Positions 50,492 to 62,730 of a DNA stretch of 64,000 nt are shown piece by piece. The notes beneath the pieces are model-generated. The model ran no database searches and was not told the origin of the DNA. It saw nothing but the letters and a program-made list of their open reading frames with translations. The DNA is from Sphagnum magellanicum (Eukaryota > Streptophyta > Sphagnopsida > Sphagnales > Sphagnaceae): NCBI GenBank assembly GCA_021904315.1, contig CM038912.1, forward strand, positions 7,031,061 through 7,095,060. Reading direction: 5' to 3'. Position 1 is the stretch's first letter. The number at the start of each line of letters is the position of its first letter. A program made the position numbers and the translations under genes.

Positions 50492-51180
50492 CATTAAACC
50501 CCCTTTATAATCGTGCCCTTGGTGACCATTTTTTTTTTTGACACTAACAAATTGTGATTTAAACATGCATAGTCACATTCCATATAAACCCTAACAAGAT
50601 TGTGACTATAGGCAAAAAAAACTTACAAAACAACCCTTTTATGTTAGAATAAAGGTGCTAATTGTTTAAATTTCCTTCATGGGTTATTCTAAGTTTTACT
50701 ATGCATTATTAGACTTGAAAAAGGTTGTGATTTATGCATGTTTTAATGTGACAATTTAAATTGAGTTTGAGCTCTTTAACTATTAGCTTGTGTATCTTGT
50801 CAACTAGATAGATGTTTTTAATTAAGAGTCTTCTGATTTCGTGGCAAGTTCACATATCTTTTGCTTATCTACACTAGAAGGTTGTTTTTTCTTTTTTATT
50901 TAACTTAGATTCATTGTTGATAGTTTGCACAACTTGAACACAAAGCAACACTAACATTGCCAAAGGGAATTACAACTTACAAAACTTTTAATATTTGCCT
51001 TAGATTTCCCCCCTTATAATCACATTTACAAAGAAAGCTTTGCAAATATTTTGTGTTACTAACAAGTGTGATAGTGATTCTAAAAAATGGTGTTTCTTAC
51101 TAAACGGATAGTTACCAAAGAAATTGTGACATAAACAAGAATGTGACTAAAATGGGCGTGATTATAAAGGGGGTTTACTG
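50492..51180. mobile_element. Tc1/mariner-like non-autonomous element with TA target duplication
   Basis: Terminal inverted repeats of about 27 bp: the left end begins CATTAAACCCCCTTTATAAT, and the right end, complemented, begins CAGTAAACCCCCTTTATAAT. Three mismatches were counted over 27 bp. The element is flanked by TA on both sides (50490-50491 and 51181-51182), the hallmark of Tc1/mariner insertion. The 689-bp interior has no transposase-length frame. Family assignment rests on the TIR start and TA flanks only. Confidence 0.75.
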
Positions 51181-51182
51181 TA

Positions 51183-51909
51183 ATTTGACATGTGGGTGAA
51201 ATGGCTAAATGATAACTAGAATAATAATCCTTTTGCCTTAACAAAAGGTAAAAAAAAAAGGGCTTGAAATAATGTGAAGCCCTAGGGTGGCAACATTCTT
51301 GAATGAAGAGCTTAAAACAAGGTGAGTTTGTATTCATGCCCATATGTTGAGAATGTCCCCCACCCATGGACCTTACAATTTACCCATTGTAAAATGAGAT
51401 GTGATTGTTATCATTAGCCCTAAACATAAGTGCTTTACAAACTTGCAAGGTGGATCATAAATCAATAACTTGTATGCTCCTTTGGCTAATAGGAGACTTT
51501 TCAATACATTATACATTTTTTTGTTATAGTTAATTTGAGTATTGGCATTTGAGTTCCAACAAATTGAATAGGTTTGTTTGTCTTTTCCAAAAATTTTAAG
51601 AACTAATACAACAAGTCGTAAATGTAGTTCATTCTTCCCCTTATGATCATATTATCATGTATTGTTCAAAATTGTTTCTATAACTTATTATCAATGTGTA
51701 GGGTAGAGCCCAAAGGCAAGGGCAACACTAAAATAAGTTGTGTGAAGCAAGAGCTGAACACAAGTTCAATTTTGGGAATGTTACCTATGGGCTTTATGTA
51801 GCATGATGCAAAACTCAAAGTGAAAGGCTTTGTGTATTTTTGGGAATGCATGTTATGAAATCTAAACAACATGTTCATGCCCACACATGGTGTAGAAAAA
51901 ATATCAAAG
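51183..51909. other. AT-rich spacer, nothing recognised
   Basis: No exon, repeat boundary or RNA gene was found. The short open frames have no recognisable content. Confidence 0.5.
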
Positions 51910-51910
51910 T

Positions 51911-52759
51911 TGTAATTTGACGCGCTCCCAAGTCACGGGGTGAAGCCCACTGGAGGGTTTCACAAAGTCAAGTTGCGGAAAGTTGAGACTTGGAGGCACG
52001 CTCCCGGCTTCCAACTCTAAAAAAGGGTAGAGGGTCGAGTTGGGAGCCCAGGGATTAGACTAGGAAGAGGGACTAACTTATCTCGTGTGAATCTGCATCC
52101 AAAAACCAACCACAAAAGGTTAATTTAGCATTCGGGACACCCTTTGGTGTTGGGACTTGCCACGGGCACTTGAACACACAAGACTCACCACGGCCCGGAC
52201 TCGGGGGAAGCCACCACCTTCCCCCCTTATAGACCACCTTCCCCCCTTATAGTATTCTCTGCGGCTGGTCGCCGAGGCTACATCCAAATGGCACATTTTG
52301 TTGGGACTCCCGAAATGGAGTCCCGAAACTGTCCCAGCTGGACTCTCGGAACTTTGAACGGCCATAAATCCTCGCCCCGAGCTCGGATCGGGACGAGTCT
52401 TAAATCAAAGTTGTAGCTCTCGTTGAGAGCTTTCCAACGCCGTGTCGCACTCTACAAGGCGACGTCGGGAAGAGGTCGATTCCCGACTTTTAGTGGTCGG
52501 GAGTCAAATTGCCAATTTGACTCCCGGCCCTTCTTTTGCCCATAACTTGGGCTGCAGATGTCTGAATGACCAATGCGAGGCCATTTTCGATATCTAAGTT
52601 TCAAGACCTTTCCAATGACACCAAGAACGCCTCAATGCGAGGTGTTTTGGGCCTTGCTGTCGAGCTCTAAACATTTGGGAGTCCCGGAGGACTCCAAACC
52701 TCCAACTTTTCCAAGTGTTGGGCTTCACCCCCACACTTGGCCAAAGTGGGGTTGCGACA
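51911..52759. mobile_element. LTR-like, GC-richer island (possible solo LTR or remnant)
   Basis: The stretch stands out by its base composition from the AT-rich flanks and is bounded by TG at 51911 and CA at 52758-52759. It contains repeated GGGAGTC and CCCGA words and a 20-bp tandem duplication near 52213-52252. Stretches such as TTTTGCCCATAACTTGG followed by a TTTCCAATG-type context resemble plant gypsy LTRs. No target duplication could be found, so the boundaries and type are tentative. No ORF is convincing. Confidence 0.4.
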
Positions 52760-53404
52760 TTCTCCCCCACACCTATTGTTGACTCAATGTTAAAAATAGC
52801 AAAAAATTTTGTTGGATTCAAACCAAAAATGTTAGTTAAAATTAAATCCTAGGTACCATCCTACATGGCACATAATGTTATTAGCCCTAAAAAGGGAGCT
52901 TTAAGTCAATGATAAATTAATAATTTCTTTTCTCATAATTCTCTTAAAAGTTCTCCTTTCATTCCCCTCCATCATCTTCCCCCCATAATTCCCTCCATTC
53001 TCATCTCCCCCCCCCCCTTGCCACTATTATTCCTCTCTTGTTACTATCTTTTTGTTGAAAAAACTCAAGAACAATTGTTCAAAAAAATTGCACAATCACA
53101 AATCCTTCATAAACTAACGTGGAGTTATTTGGGACAAACATCTCCAACCATGATGATGAGCAAAACAAAATATGTAAAGAAACAAATCTAAAACCTTCTT
53201 GTAGATTTCTTAAATAATTGATTTTCTTGAATTGCAAATTTTTTGAACAATAACATACTTTCAATAGAATTCCAAGACAACATGAAGTCTTTTGTTAATT
53301 TCTTCAACAATCATAATATTGTGGTATATTTCTTCAACAACAAGTGTTCATCAAAGATCTTGAACAACAAATTTGTTGAAGAGTAAGTGTTTAGCAAACA
53401 TGTG

Positions 53405-54050
53405 GAGGGGTGAAAACACATTCAAAGGGGCCCAAGATTGTTGTCACATTGTACTATTTTTTAGGGGTTCCATGTTTGAATTTCAACCATGTCATTATTA
53501 TGAAGGATTTTCGCAATGTTTTTGCATATTATAGTATATCAAGACTCAAAGAAGTCAAATTCCATAATACTTACATTTTTTTCATATGATGTGATGTTAA
53601 AGCATATATGTGCAAAAACAAAATGTCACAATGTATTAAAAAATTAAAAAATATTCAAGATACAATTGAATTAATTTTTATGAAATTTGTAATATTTATT
53701 AAACATTGTGATTCTATATGATTAGAGTAAGTTTGTGAGCCATGTGAAAAGTTTGATAATTATCATATCACAAATGAATTTTTTAAAAAGTGATAACCAT
53801 AAGTATGTGGTAAATTACAATTTTGACAAACAACCACTTTGAAATCAAAGACAACGAAATGTGAGGTGAGCCAATTTTTTTAAATTCCATTTTACACTTT
53901 TTTTGGTTGATATATTCAAACCAGAACCTAATGAAATCTATAAAAAAAAAGGGCTTTATTATACTACATATTCCATAAATATATCCATTATTCCTTCAAT
54001 TTAATCTTTTAATTTTTTCAAATAATAGTAGATATATGTGAAAATCAAAA
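53405..54050. mobile_element. Degenerate copy of TIR family 1
   Basis: It begins GGGGTGAAAACACATTCAAAG, then shares successive blocks with the 56.9-kb copy and the split 36.8-kb copy (TTTTTGCATATTATAG, AAAGAAGTCAAAT, GTGGTAAATTACAATTTTGA and CCATAAATATATCCATTATT). The right terminal repeat is not recognisable. There is no coding capacity. Confidence 0.55.
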
Positions 54051-55928
54051 TATAAAGTTATTTTGAGGTTTAATTTCTTGTATTATAAGCTACAACTTTT
54101 TCTCTTATGTCATGTACACTACATCCCATTTGCATGCCATAATTTGTTTTTGAAATTTTAAAATTATGAAACATACTTTGAATTCTAAAATTTTCAATTT
54201 CACATCTCTTACCTTTACATTGTGAATGTTTTTGGAATGTGGATAATACATTAATATAATATCAATTTTTTTAAAAAAAATTAAGAGAGTCTTTAACTAA
54301 ATACCTTATAACATTGCCCTTATTTGAAATAATTATTGTTCGAGTTTTTTTTAAAAACATACCTTTACTAAAAACCAAAACCTATATATATCATATGAAT
54401 TCATCAACACTCATATTAATCATGTAGTACCTTCACACAAATACCATGATTTTTACATGGCAATGCATAAATATCTATACAAAATTTGACAAATTTAATA
54501 AAAATTTGACATGGTTTTTGGCTCCTTGTATTGTGATTGCACTTTAACATTGGTGGTGATCACATGGTTGTTGTGTTAGATAGATACTTATCCATTAAAG
54601 AAGGTAATTAAATTTTTTGTTGAGTTTTTTTGTCACATTGAAATTTTCCAAACCATGGAACCCCTTGTTGCGTTATTGGTATTGATGGAAACCATCAATG
54701 AGTAGGGATTTGGTAGTGTTTTGACATATTTTGCAAGAAATATTGAATATTGAACAATTTTGTTAAAAACAATTCAACAATATTTAAAGGAAAAAATTTA
54801 AGGGAAATTGGGGCAAGCTATTTATATTGTTGGAATTTCTTAAAAGCAATTTCATAATTTTTAGACCTAAGGCATAGAGATATCAAATTTTGAGTAATCT
54901 AGAATTAGTTTAAATTTTAAAACAATTTTTTCACAATTGAACACTATCACTAAGGTCATGTTCACACTTGGACCAATGGCACAAATCACATTAGTATGAT
55001 TGATAACATCATTATTATCACAAGTTTCAAAAGCAAATTCTTTTGAATTTGACCTTTCGTATAATGGCCAAATGAATGGTTGGTAAATTGGTAATCAAAG
55101 TAATTTTCTTTGATAATGAAACTCATAACATGTGGGTTTTTTTTTTGTTTGACAATTTTGACATTGACACCTTATGTTGTACAAAAAAATAACTAATTAT
55201 GAAAAAAATTAGTTATGATTAGTTACGAAAAGAAATATAATGATTAGCAAATTGACAATTGTCTTTTCAAATCAACAAATTGTGTTAATCTACTTTAAAA
55301 TGGCATGTGAAATTTGTAAAACTCCAACCATCATACTTGCATATTCATTTGATGCTTCAAGATTTTCTAGACATATACATGAAAACCAAGCCATTTACCT
55401 TGAAATTTTTTAAGATAATCATGTTTTTCTGATTTGTTTTCATTTTATCTTGGTTGGTTTCAATGTTGAATAATGATTGTGTTCAAATTTCATTCAAATT
55501 TCCCAACAAGTGAAATTATTCAATTCCTTCATTGAAACTTCTTAGATCTTGGTTTATAACTTAAATGGCAACTATTTTTTGAGCAAATGTTTTTTTGAAT
55601 AGAGTTACTTTAATGTCATAATCTATTTGGAAACGTGTCAAATTCAAAGGTTATTTTCCTTGCTAATTTTTGATATCACGTGTAGCAAAGGACTAACCTT
55701 TTGGGAAGTATTTAAGTCTATAATTTTTGGTGCATCTATATTATTTTATGATCTTATTGTACCCACAACTAAAAATTGGCATATCTTTGTTGAATTTATT
55801 TATTTTTTGAACAAAAAGGTTCAACAACCTTAGTTTAATAATAATTAGTAAGTACACTAAGTCTTTTATTCATTAACCATGTTATTGAGATATCTCAATG
55901 GTTTGGATTGTTATTTATATGGGGAAAT
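54051..55928. other. AT-rich spacer, nothing recognised
   Basis: Stop-rich AT DNA without recognisable coding or repeat structure, up to the target site of the copia element. Confidence 0.5.
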
Positions 55929-55933
55929 CTTGA

Positions 55934-56179
55934 TGTTAGAAATTGATTTGTATTCAATAAGGAATTAATCAACAGTTCAACAATATATACGCAATGATGT
56001 TCCATATATGAGAAAACACGTATGTGTTAAATTGATCACACATTAAAGGATCACAACTAAACTAACATTAATCACATAATAGAGGATCACTACATATTTA
56101 ACATCTATAATATAATGTGGTGGATGATTATAAGGTATATTGGATGAACTAGTAAGGAATGAGAACACATAATTTAACA
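55934..56179 (-). repeat. 3' LTR of the copia element
   Basis: 246 bp beginning TGTTAG and ending TTTAACA. It aligns without gaps to 62480-62725. The purine-rich tract lies immediately on its internal side (56180-56199). Confidence 0.93.
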
Positions 56180-56897
56180 TTCCCTCTTCCTCTCAACCTC
56201 ATTATACATTAACATGTCACAAGTGCATTTTCTTCCAACTGAGATGGCAAACAATCTTTTCAACCAAGTTAAATCTATGAGCACAATATGAATGTTTACT
56301 TACTTAATCCTAATTTTTTCTATATGACAACATACAACAAACTCTTAATGAAGTCTATTAAAATATATAGTTTGTTGTATGCGAGTTGAAATATTGTTAA
56401 TGGTCATATGGTTACTTGTAATTGTAGCACAACTCTTGTGGAAATTCCTTGTTGATGCATTATCTATTCGTATGACTAACTCCTTGAATCATCCTATCAA
56501 TTCCGAAGAAGTTAATGTTGTAAAGACTCTTGCAATTGTTGAAGATCATGTGATTGGTCTTAATGATGAAGTTTAGCAAGAGAACTTGCCTTTGTGAAAC
56601 AAAAACATTATTAAAAGTGATCTACTTGTCAAGAGAGAAGGAAAGTTTTATATTGTTCATAAAGGGTATAAACTAGGGATTTATGTTACATGCAAGGAGT
56701 GCAAACTACGAGTAAAAGGATTTAGTGAAGTAGAACACAAGAACTTTAAATCATGGTGAAAAGCAAAGTTGTTTTTCAAAACATCTTAATGTGTTCAGCA
56801 AGGGTTTTATACCTAGCTTTTTTTATTGGCTCCATACCTAGAATGAGCTATTGGTTTAGTAAGAATATATGTTTGCTATATTGAAGTGTGCACATGG

Positions 56898-57709
56898 TTG
56901 GGTGAAAGCACACTATGGTGACTCCCTTTGGGATGTCTCATTATACCACTTTCCAGGGGTGTGCATGTTTGAATGTATCCCACCTCAAACTTTTGAAAAA
57001 AATTCACAATATTTTTGTATATTATATTAGAATATAACCTAGGCAAGATATTTTTTTAAAATTTATTTCATTTTATTTTATAAAGTGGGAGATTGGAATA
57101 TATTTGTGGAAACAGATGTAGTATATTTACATACTCAAAAACACAAATATATTCAAAAAATAATTTATATCACTTTTGATATTTATGAAAGTTGAAGGTA
57201 TATTGAACCATGTCATTTCACGTAGTCTAAACCATGTTTCAATACCATGTGATTAATTTAAATTTTTTCATCTCAAAAAATGATTTTTTAAAACAAAAAT
57301 GTGGTAAATGTGTGGTAAATTGAAATTTTGATAAGTAATCACATTCACATGGAAAATGACAAGCATAGCTAGATGGGCCACTTTTTAAATTTCATTAAAA
57401 TCAATTATTTTAATGACTAATGAAGCCTTAAAGTTAGTGTAGTCAAAATGAGACAATGGCCCTATTATACCAATGTATATTATAAATATATTCATGGATC
57501 CTTCAATGTAAATAGTGAAATTTATTATTTAAAAATAATAATATTACATAACATTAATTTTGTAAAAATAATAATTATAGGGCCCAAAAATTGAAATTGA
57601 TACCCAAAATTAAATGTACCATACTTTTAAAACAATTATACTATATGTATTATAATACTAAACCCAAAAGTGTCCCAAAGGGGGTCACCGTAGTGTGTTT
57701 TCACCTAGT
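56898..57709. mobile_element. TIR family 1 element nested in the copia element
   Basis: Terminal inverted repeats of about 33 bp: the left begins GGGTGAAAGCACACTATGG and continues into a CCCTTTGGGA block; the right, complemented, begins AGGTGAAAACACACTACGG and continues into CCCTTTGGGA. The interior, about 810 bp, is non-coding and shared with the 53.4-kb and 36.8/38.1-kb copies. It lies between RNase H and the 3' LTR. No target duplication was recognised, and the superfamily is unresolved. Confidence 0.75.
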
Positions 57710-57999
57710 CAACTTCTACTTCTCCCAATAATTTTTTTTCTCGAATAAAATGCATTCTTATATTTATATGTTTGGTTTTCTCATGCATTATAAGATTGTC
57801 AATTAACCTAATACATGACTCATTATCATTATATAAAAATGTAGGCTTTTATTAATTAATATTTAATAATGTAAATAACTTTTGGAAGTGAAGAATGTTG
57901 GTTATGGCATCTAAAAATACTTTATATTATGCTTATGTGGTTGAGAGAGATCTTACATCTTGTAGTTTACTTAACTAGTGCACTATAAAATTTCCTAGT

Positions 58000-58080
58000 T
58001 TGTGTAACATTCTTGAGGTTGAATGTTTTGAGTCTAGGTCGCATCCCCAATCCGCATATGCAAACACAAAGTAAATTTCA
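58000..58080 (-). pseudogene. Copia RNase H remnant
   Basis: The minus strand encodes AYADWGCDLDSKHSTS, matching the YADADWAGDLDxRRSTSGY signature of copia RNase H. It is the last recognisable domain before the second nested insertion and the 3' LTR. Confidence 0.75.
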
Positions 58081-58447
58081 TTTCCCTTGCATGCAAGGTG
58101 TAGTCCAAAGTCAAGTGTGCTTTTCAAGTACTTTATAATTTATTTGACAAGTTGTAAATGGGCTTCTTTTGGTTCATTCATATGTTTACACAACTCATCG
58201 CAAAAGCAAATGTCCAACCACGTATTGGTCACATAGATTAAACTGCCTATTAGTGATCTATATAATTTCATATTTACTCTTCAAGTGCCCATTTTCTTTT
58301 GCAATTGCACACCGGGATCCATCAATATTTTTGTCAGCATATAATTATTCATTGCATATTTTTTGAGTATTTTTCTAATGTAGGTTCATTGATGTAGCCA
58401 TATTCATGATGGAAAGCACTCAAATTCCACACTAAAGTAAAGTCTCA

Positions 58448-58870
58448 CTACCCAAGGTTAGTCATTTCAAAGTTTTTTATAAACGCCTTTTGCATTTGTT
58501 TGATCTCCTTTCCATCATTTGTAGTTAATAACAAGTCATCCAAATACAACAATATGATGATTCTCTTCATGTCCTTTTCCTTATAATACATGTTGGGATT
58601 TACACTACTTTTAATCAAGCCTTGTTCCAAAAACCAAGAATTTATCTTCAAATGCCATATTTTTGGTGCCTACTTTAAACTGTACAAGGTTTGATTTAAT
58701 TTGCATACTTTGGTAGGGTCCCTTGTTCCTTCAAATCCTTCAGGGATCTCCATGTACACCTTTTTATTTAACTCTCCATTTAAAAACATGGTTTTTACAT
58801 CCATTTGTTTCACTTTCCACTTCCTTTTTGTAGTTATGGACATAATTGATCTTATGGTCAACCATTTCAC
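58448..58870 (-). pseudogene. Copia reverse transcriptase remnant
   Basis: Two frames cover consecutive RT blocks: KQMDVKTMFLNGELNKKVYM with PEGFEG, then INSWFLEQGLIKSSVNPNMY and LLYLDDLLL, which contains the YxDD catalytic motif. A frameshift near 58660 separates them. An upstream RT piece at about 59655-59700 is cut off by a nested insertion. Confidence 0.85.
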
Positions 58871-59035
58871 TACAAGAGCAAATGCATCAAAGTAATATAT
58901 GCCTACTGTTTAATGGAATCCTCTAGCTATGACTTTAGTTTTCAATTTTTGTACCTCCCTTGAATGCCTTTAAATTTTTTTATAGATCCATTTAATAGCG
59001 ATCAAAATTTTATTTGTGGTTTATCAACTATCTCT

Positions 59036-59653
59036 TGGGTGAAAGCACACTAAGGTGGAGTACATAATCTTGTCACGACTTGTTGGATTATCAATCATGG
59101 GCCATGGAACAAAATATAAATGAATAATATGTGAAAAAAACTCCAAAAAAAGAGAAAGATGTGAAATGATCATATTGTATGAATTTCATGAATAAATTTT
59201 GAATTATCATAACATATGGGACCCTTGAAGTGCCAAAAACCTAACATCACAATTCATATCATATGATTATGGACTCATTATATTTATTAAAATGTTTAGT
59301 TGAATGATTTTTTTTGACATAGAAAATAATGTGATGTCATTGATACAAAGGAAGACAATTTTGAAAGATTTTGAAAACCATAAATTGAGATATATAATGA
59401 AATATAATTTCTAAAAATAAAGTCCTTTATTCATTTGAATTAATAATTCAACTTCTCATTTTTTTAATATAAATTTTTGATACAATTATCTACAATTGAT
59501 AAAGTTAAAAAGTTTTTAAAAAATTGTTTAACCTTGCCATATGACTTGTGCAATATAATTTATTTTGTTACAATGTAAAATGGACTTTTATTTTAACACT
59601 AGTATGGACTCCACATATGTTGGAAAGTACTCCACCTTTATGTGCTTTCACCC
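59036..59653. mobile_element. Inverted-repeat element nested in the reverse transcriptase region
   Basis: The ends are inverted copies: GGGTGAAAGCACACTAAGG on the left, complemented GGGTGAAAGCACATAAAGG on the right, both continuing into TGGAGTAC. Flanking copia sequence reads DSIKKNFTWE on one side and EIVDKP on the other (sense minus), so the insertion split the conserved TWELVDKP block of RT. The interior is AT-rich and non-coding. Its termini resemble TIR family 1, but the body differs. Confidence 0.75.
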
Positions 59654-60217
59654 TCCCATGTAAAGTTTTTCTTGATGGAGTCAATCTCTTAGTGCATTGC
59701 CTCCATACACCTCTCATTTGTTGTTGCCTCACAATTTGAAGTTGGTTCCTTTATAGTTTAGGTGGCAAGTGTTTAATAGAAATCTCATAGTTTTATGGAT
59801 GGAGATCTGGTCTTTGCTAGATATCGTATCTTTGTTGGGATTGGTCCTTCTTGGGTTGAAACTGACTTTCAAGAACTTGGGGTATTCATTAACAACTTTT
59901 GATCTATTAGGGCTGCTTCATATCAAAGGTTCTATTGGTATTGCATTTATGTTATTGTCATGAGCTCCTAATTCTTTAAGACTGACATCTTATGGGTTTT
60001 TTGTTTCGAGACTAGATTTTGTTAATGGGTCATGATTAAAGTCATCACCATAGTCAAGATTGTAGTTTAAATTGGAAGGATATCCTCTTGGATTGGAGCA
60101 ATGGATAAGAGGTGATGATATTCTATTTTTAAATTGTCAAAAGTAACATCCCTACTAAGGGTTTTTTTTTTCTCACTAGATCATATAATCTATAAACATT
60201 GTTATGTTCATCATAGC

Positions 60218-60960
60218 CTAGAAATAGACATCTTGTTTTGTTTTCAAGTTCTTTATTTGTTCTTTTGGGATATATAAGTATGGAACACAACCAAATATTT
60301 TAAAATGATTAACATGAGGCTTTTTACTTGCGTATTTTTCTTTTGCAGTAACACCTAGGTTAGCTTTTGTAGGGCTACGATTGACTAGAAGGTTCACAAT
60401 TGAAATGATTCTGGTCCAAAAAAAACTAAGAAGTGAAATGTCAATTGCCAACAAGCGCACATGTTCCACCACTGTTTGATTTCTTCATTCTGCCATGCCA
60501 TTTTGTTCTGGTGTCAGTACTTGCTATTGGATTCCATGTTCATTGCAATAATTATTGAATTTTGTTGACATGAATTCACCTCCACAATCGAACTTGAACA
60601 TCCTTATCTTTTTGTTTATTTTTCCTTCAATTTGTTGTTTGAATTTTTTTTAATTTGGTGAAAGTTTCGACTTTACTCCACATAAAGTAGGTTTAAAATT
60701 TACAAGAATAGTTATCTACGAAGACCACAAAAAAATTGGATCCACTTAAAAATGGAGTTGGTAAAGGTCCAATTAAATTAGAATGGATTAATTTAGGAAG
60801 TTTTGATGCCCAATTCTCAAATCATTGAGGGAATTGTTCTTAATGTTGGCATTTGGCCAAATAGCTTTCACACACCTTCTTTACAACTTCTATCTTTGGT
60901 AATAATATTTTATTGTGTTTAGACTAATGACTAAGACCAAGATGGCCAAATTTCCTATGC
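60218..60960 (-). pseudogene. Copia integrase remnant
   Basis: The minus strand contains scattered integrase blocks in several frames: a catalytic-core-like VVFVDNYS stretch near 60720, and KPHVNHFKIFGCVPYLYIPK at the C-terminal side (60218-60472), corresponding to the usual HLRVFGC-Y-H-P block. Multiple stops break the frame. Confidence 0.75.
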
Positions 60961-60992
60961 CAAAGTTCTTTTCCTATTTCTCCACTATTGAT

Positions 60993-61223
60993 CTAGCATT
61001 GAAATTCAAATTTGTAAAGTGCATTAATTAGATATTTATAACCTATAGCCACAAGATTCCTACTATCAAGATTATTTAAGATCCAATAACGCATGTTGGA
61101 AAAAATAACAATGTTGCTAGTGCGTGTGATAGCTCCTACAGATATCAAGCTTTTCTTTAGAGCCGGTATATATAGAACATTGGTCATGTTTGTCATGTTT
61201 ATTTCACAAGAGTCAATTTTCAT
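60993..61223 (-). pseudogene. Copia protease/pre-integrase remnant
   Basis: It encodes NVLYIPALKKSLISVGAIT, matching the common LYVPxLKKNLLSVG block downstream of the aspartic protease in copia polyproteins, and then an LYKFEF stretch like the pre-integrase LYKL motif. Frameshifts separate it from the neighbouring pieces. Confidence 0.8.
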
Positions 61224-62069
61224 AGTAGCAATGCCAACACCTTGGATGGTGTGGTTTTCACCTCCAACAATTTTAATGTTCTTGTTATTACTTTCTTCAA
61301 TTTAGTTCAAATTCTCTTTAGAGCCAATAACATGAACTATGGTTCCACTATCCATGTTCCACAACTGAGGAGAATTAATGTAGCTTCAAATCTTTGAAAG
61401 AGTTACATTGAGATTTTGTACTACATTAGCATATGCAGAATGGTAACACTTAACCCTTTTTCCATTAGATTATGTTGAAGAATTAGACTAAGTTGTGCAT
61501 TTTACAATAATGTGACTTTGGCTAACTGTAGTTGTAATATATGATTCTTTGAACATTTTGCCTTGGCATGTTTCCATGTGCACCTCGAAATTGTGATCTT
61601 CTTCCTTGAGGAAAACCATGTGCACAAATGTAGTTTCAATTTGGCAATTGACCTTTTAGTTATCCAACATTGATGAAGCCTCTTGGCTAAAAGGTTGTTG
61701 CACGATTGTTGCTCTTGACGTGTTGTTTTGGCTAACAACTTTGCTATTAGTTGGTCAAATGTAAGTATAGTGTCCATGTTGCTCAATATTTGAACGATCG
61801 TTCATAACTTTTGGGCAATCCATTGAGTATAAGTTGATAGATAAATCTATTTGGGACTACTTTCCAATCACCAACAACTTATTCTTGAGATCCATGGTTT
61901 TACTCACATATTATTCCATGGATCTTCCTTTTGACTACCTGATATATGAAGTTGGTTCATGAACATGAATAGATGTGATTAATTTCCTAATGCAAACTTA
62001 CAACGTGCAATGCATCCCATGCCAATGCTAGATTTGCAAACATTGACACAAAACTAAGCAAATTGTTTA

Positions 62070-62399
62070 TTATTGTATACCATATAAAACAAGGTTTCTC
62101 TCCACATTTTTTTTAGTGTATTTTGTACCCAACATTGTTGTTGGAAATTTTGCAGGTTGAACATGGTTTTCAATTAAATCCCACACATTTTTTTTCCTTA
62201 AAATATTTTTCATCCTAAGTTGCCATATATAATAATTATTGATACCTACTAGCTTGTTTGCTTCCCCAACTGACATACTACCATGACTTCCTTGTGCTTC
62301 TACCATGTTGATTAACGAGAGAAAAAAAAAAAACCACAAAAAAATATTCACAATAAGGAAGGAGGATGTAAAGGAACAATGTTCATTTTTAAGATCCAC
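62070..62399 (-). pseudogene. Copia gag remnant
   Basis: The frame encodes a stretch with NYYIWQLRMKNILRKKNVWD followed by LIENH, the usual N-terminal gag (UBN2/DUF4219-like) signature of copia polyproteins. It is the first coding piece after the 5' LTR, as expected. The frame is interrupted downstream. A later fragment at 61502-61786 may hold the rest of gag with a degenerate zinc knuckle. Confidence 0.8.
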
Positions 62400-62479
62400 A
62401 CATTTTCTGAGCTAGGCCCAATGATTCACTAAATGTATTACCTTCATATCAGACTTTCAACTTTTTCACTTGAATACCA

Positions 62480-62725
62480 TGTTAAAAATTGATATGTATT
62501 CAGTAAGGAACTAGTCAACATTTCAACAATAAATACATAGTGGTGTTTCATATACGAAAGGACACTTATGTGCTAAATTGATCACACACTAAAAAATCAT
62601 GACTAAACTAATGCTAATCACATAATAGAGGATCACTGCATATTTAACATATGTAATGTAATATGTTGGATGAAAATAAGGTATATTGGATGAACTAGTA
62701 AGGGATGAGAGCACATAATTTAACA
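62480..62725 (-). repeat. 5' LTR of the copia element
   Basis: 246 bp beginning TGTTAA and ending TTTAACA, equal in length to the partner LTR. The tRNA-Met-like primer-binding site abuts it at 62479 and below, read on the minus strand. Confidence 0.93.
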
Positions 62726-62730
62726 CTTGA

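Larger units (their letters stand above)
55934..62725 (-). mobile_element. Degraded Ty1/copia LTR retrotransposon, 6.8 kb
   Basis: Both LTRs are 246 bp and run TGTTA...TAACA. The element is flanked by a 5-bp target duplication CTTGA (55929-55933 and 62726-62730). In minus orientation the order is 5' LTR (62480-62725), a primer-binding site beginning TGGTATTCAAG, close to the initiator-tRNA-Met type, gag, protease, integrase, reverse transcriptase, RNase H, then a purine tract GAGAGGAAGAGGGAA before the 3' LTR (55934-56179). The RT-after-integrase order defines copia. All frames carry stops or frameshifts. By eye the LTRs differ at about 36 of 246 positions, mostly transitions, so the insertion is old. 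Two small inverted-repeat elements have inserted inside it. Confidence 0.93.
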
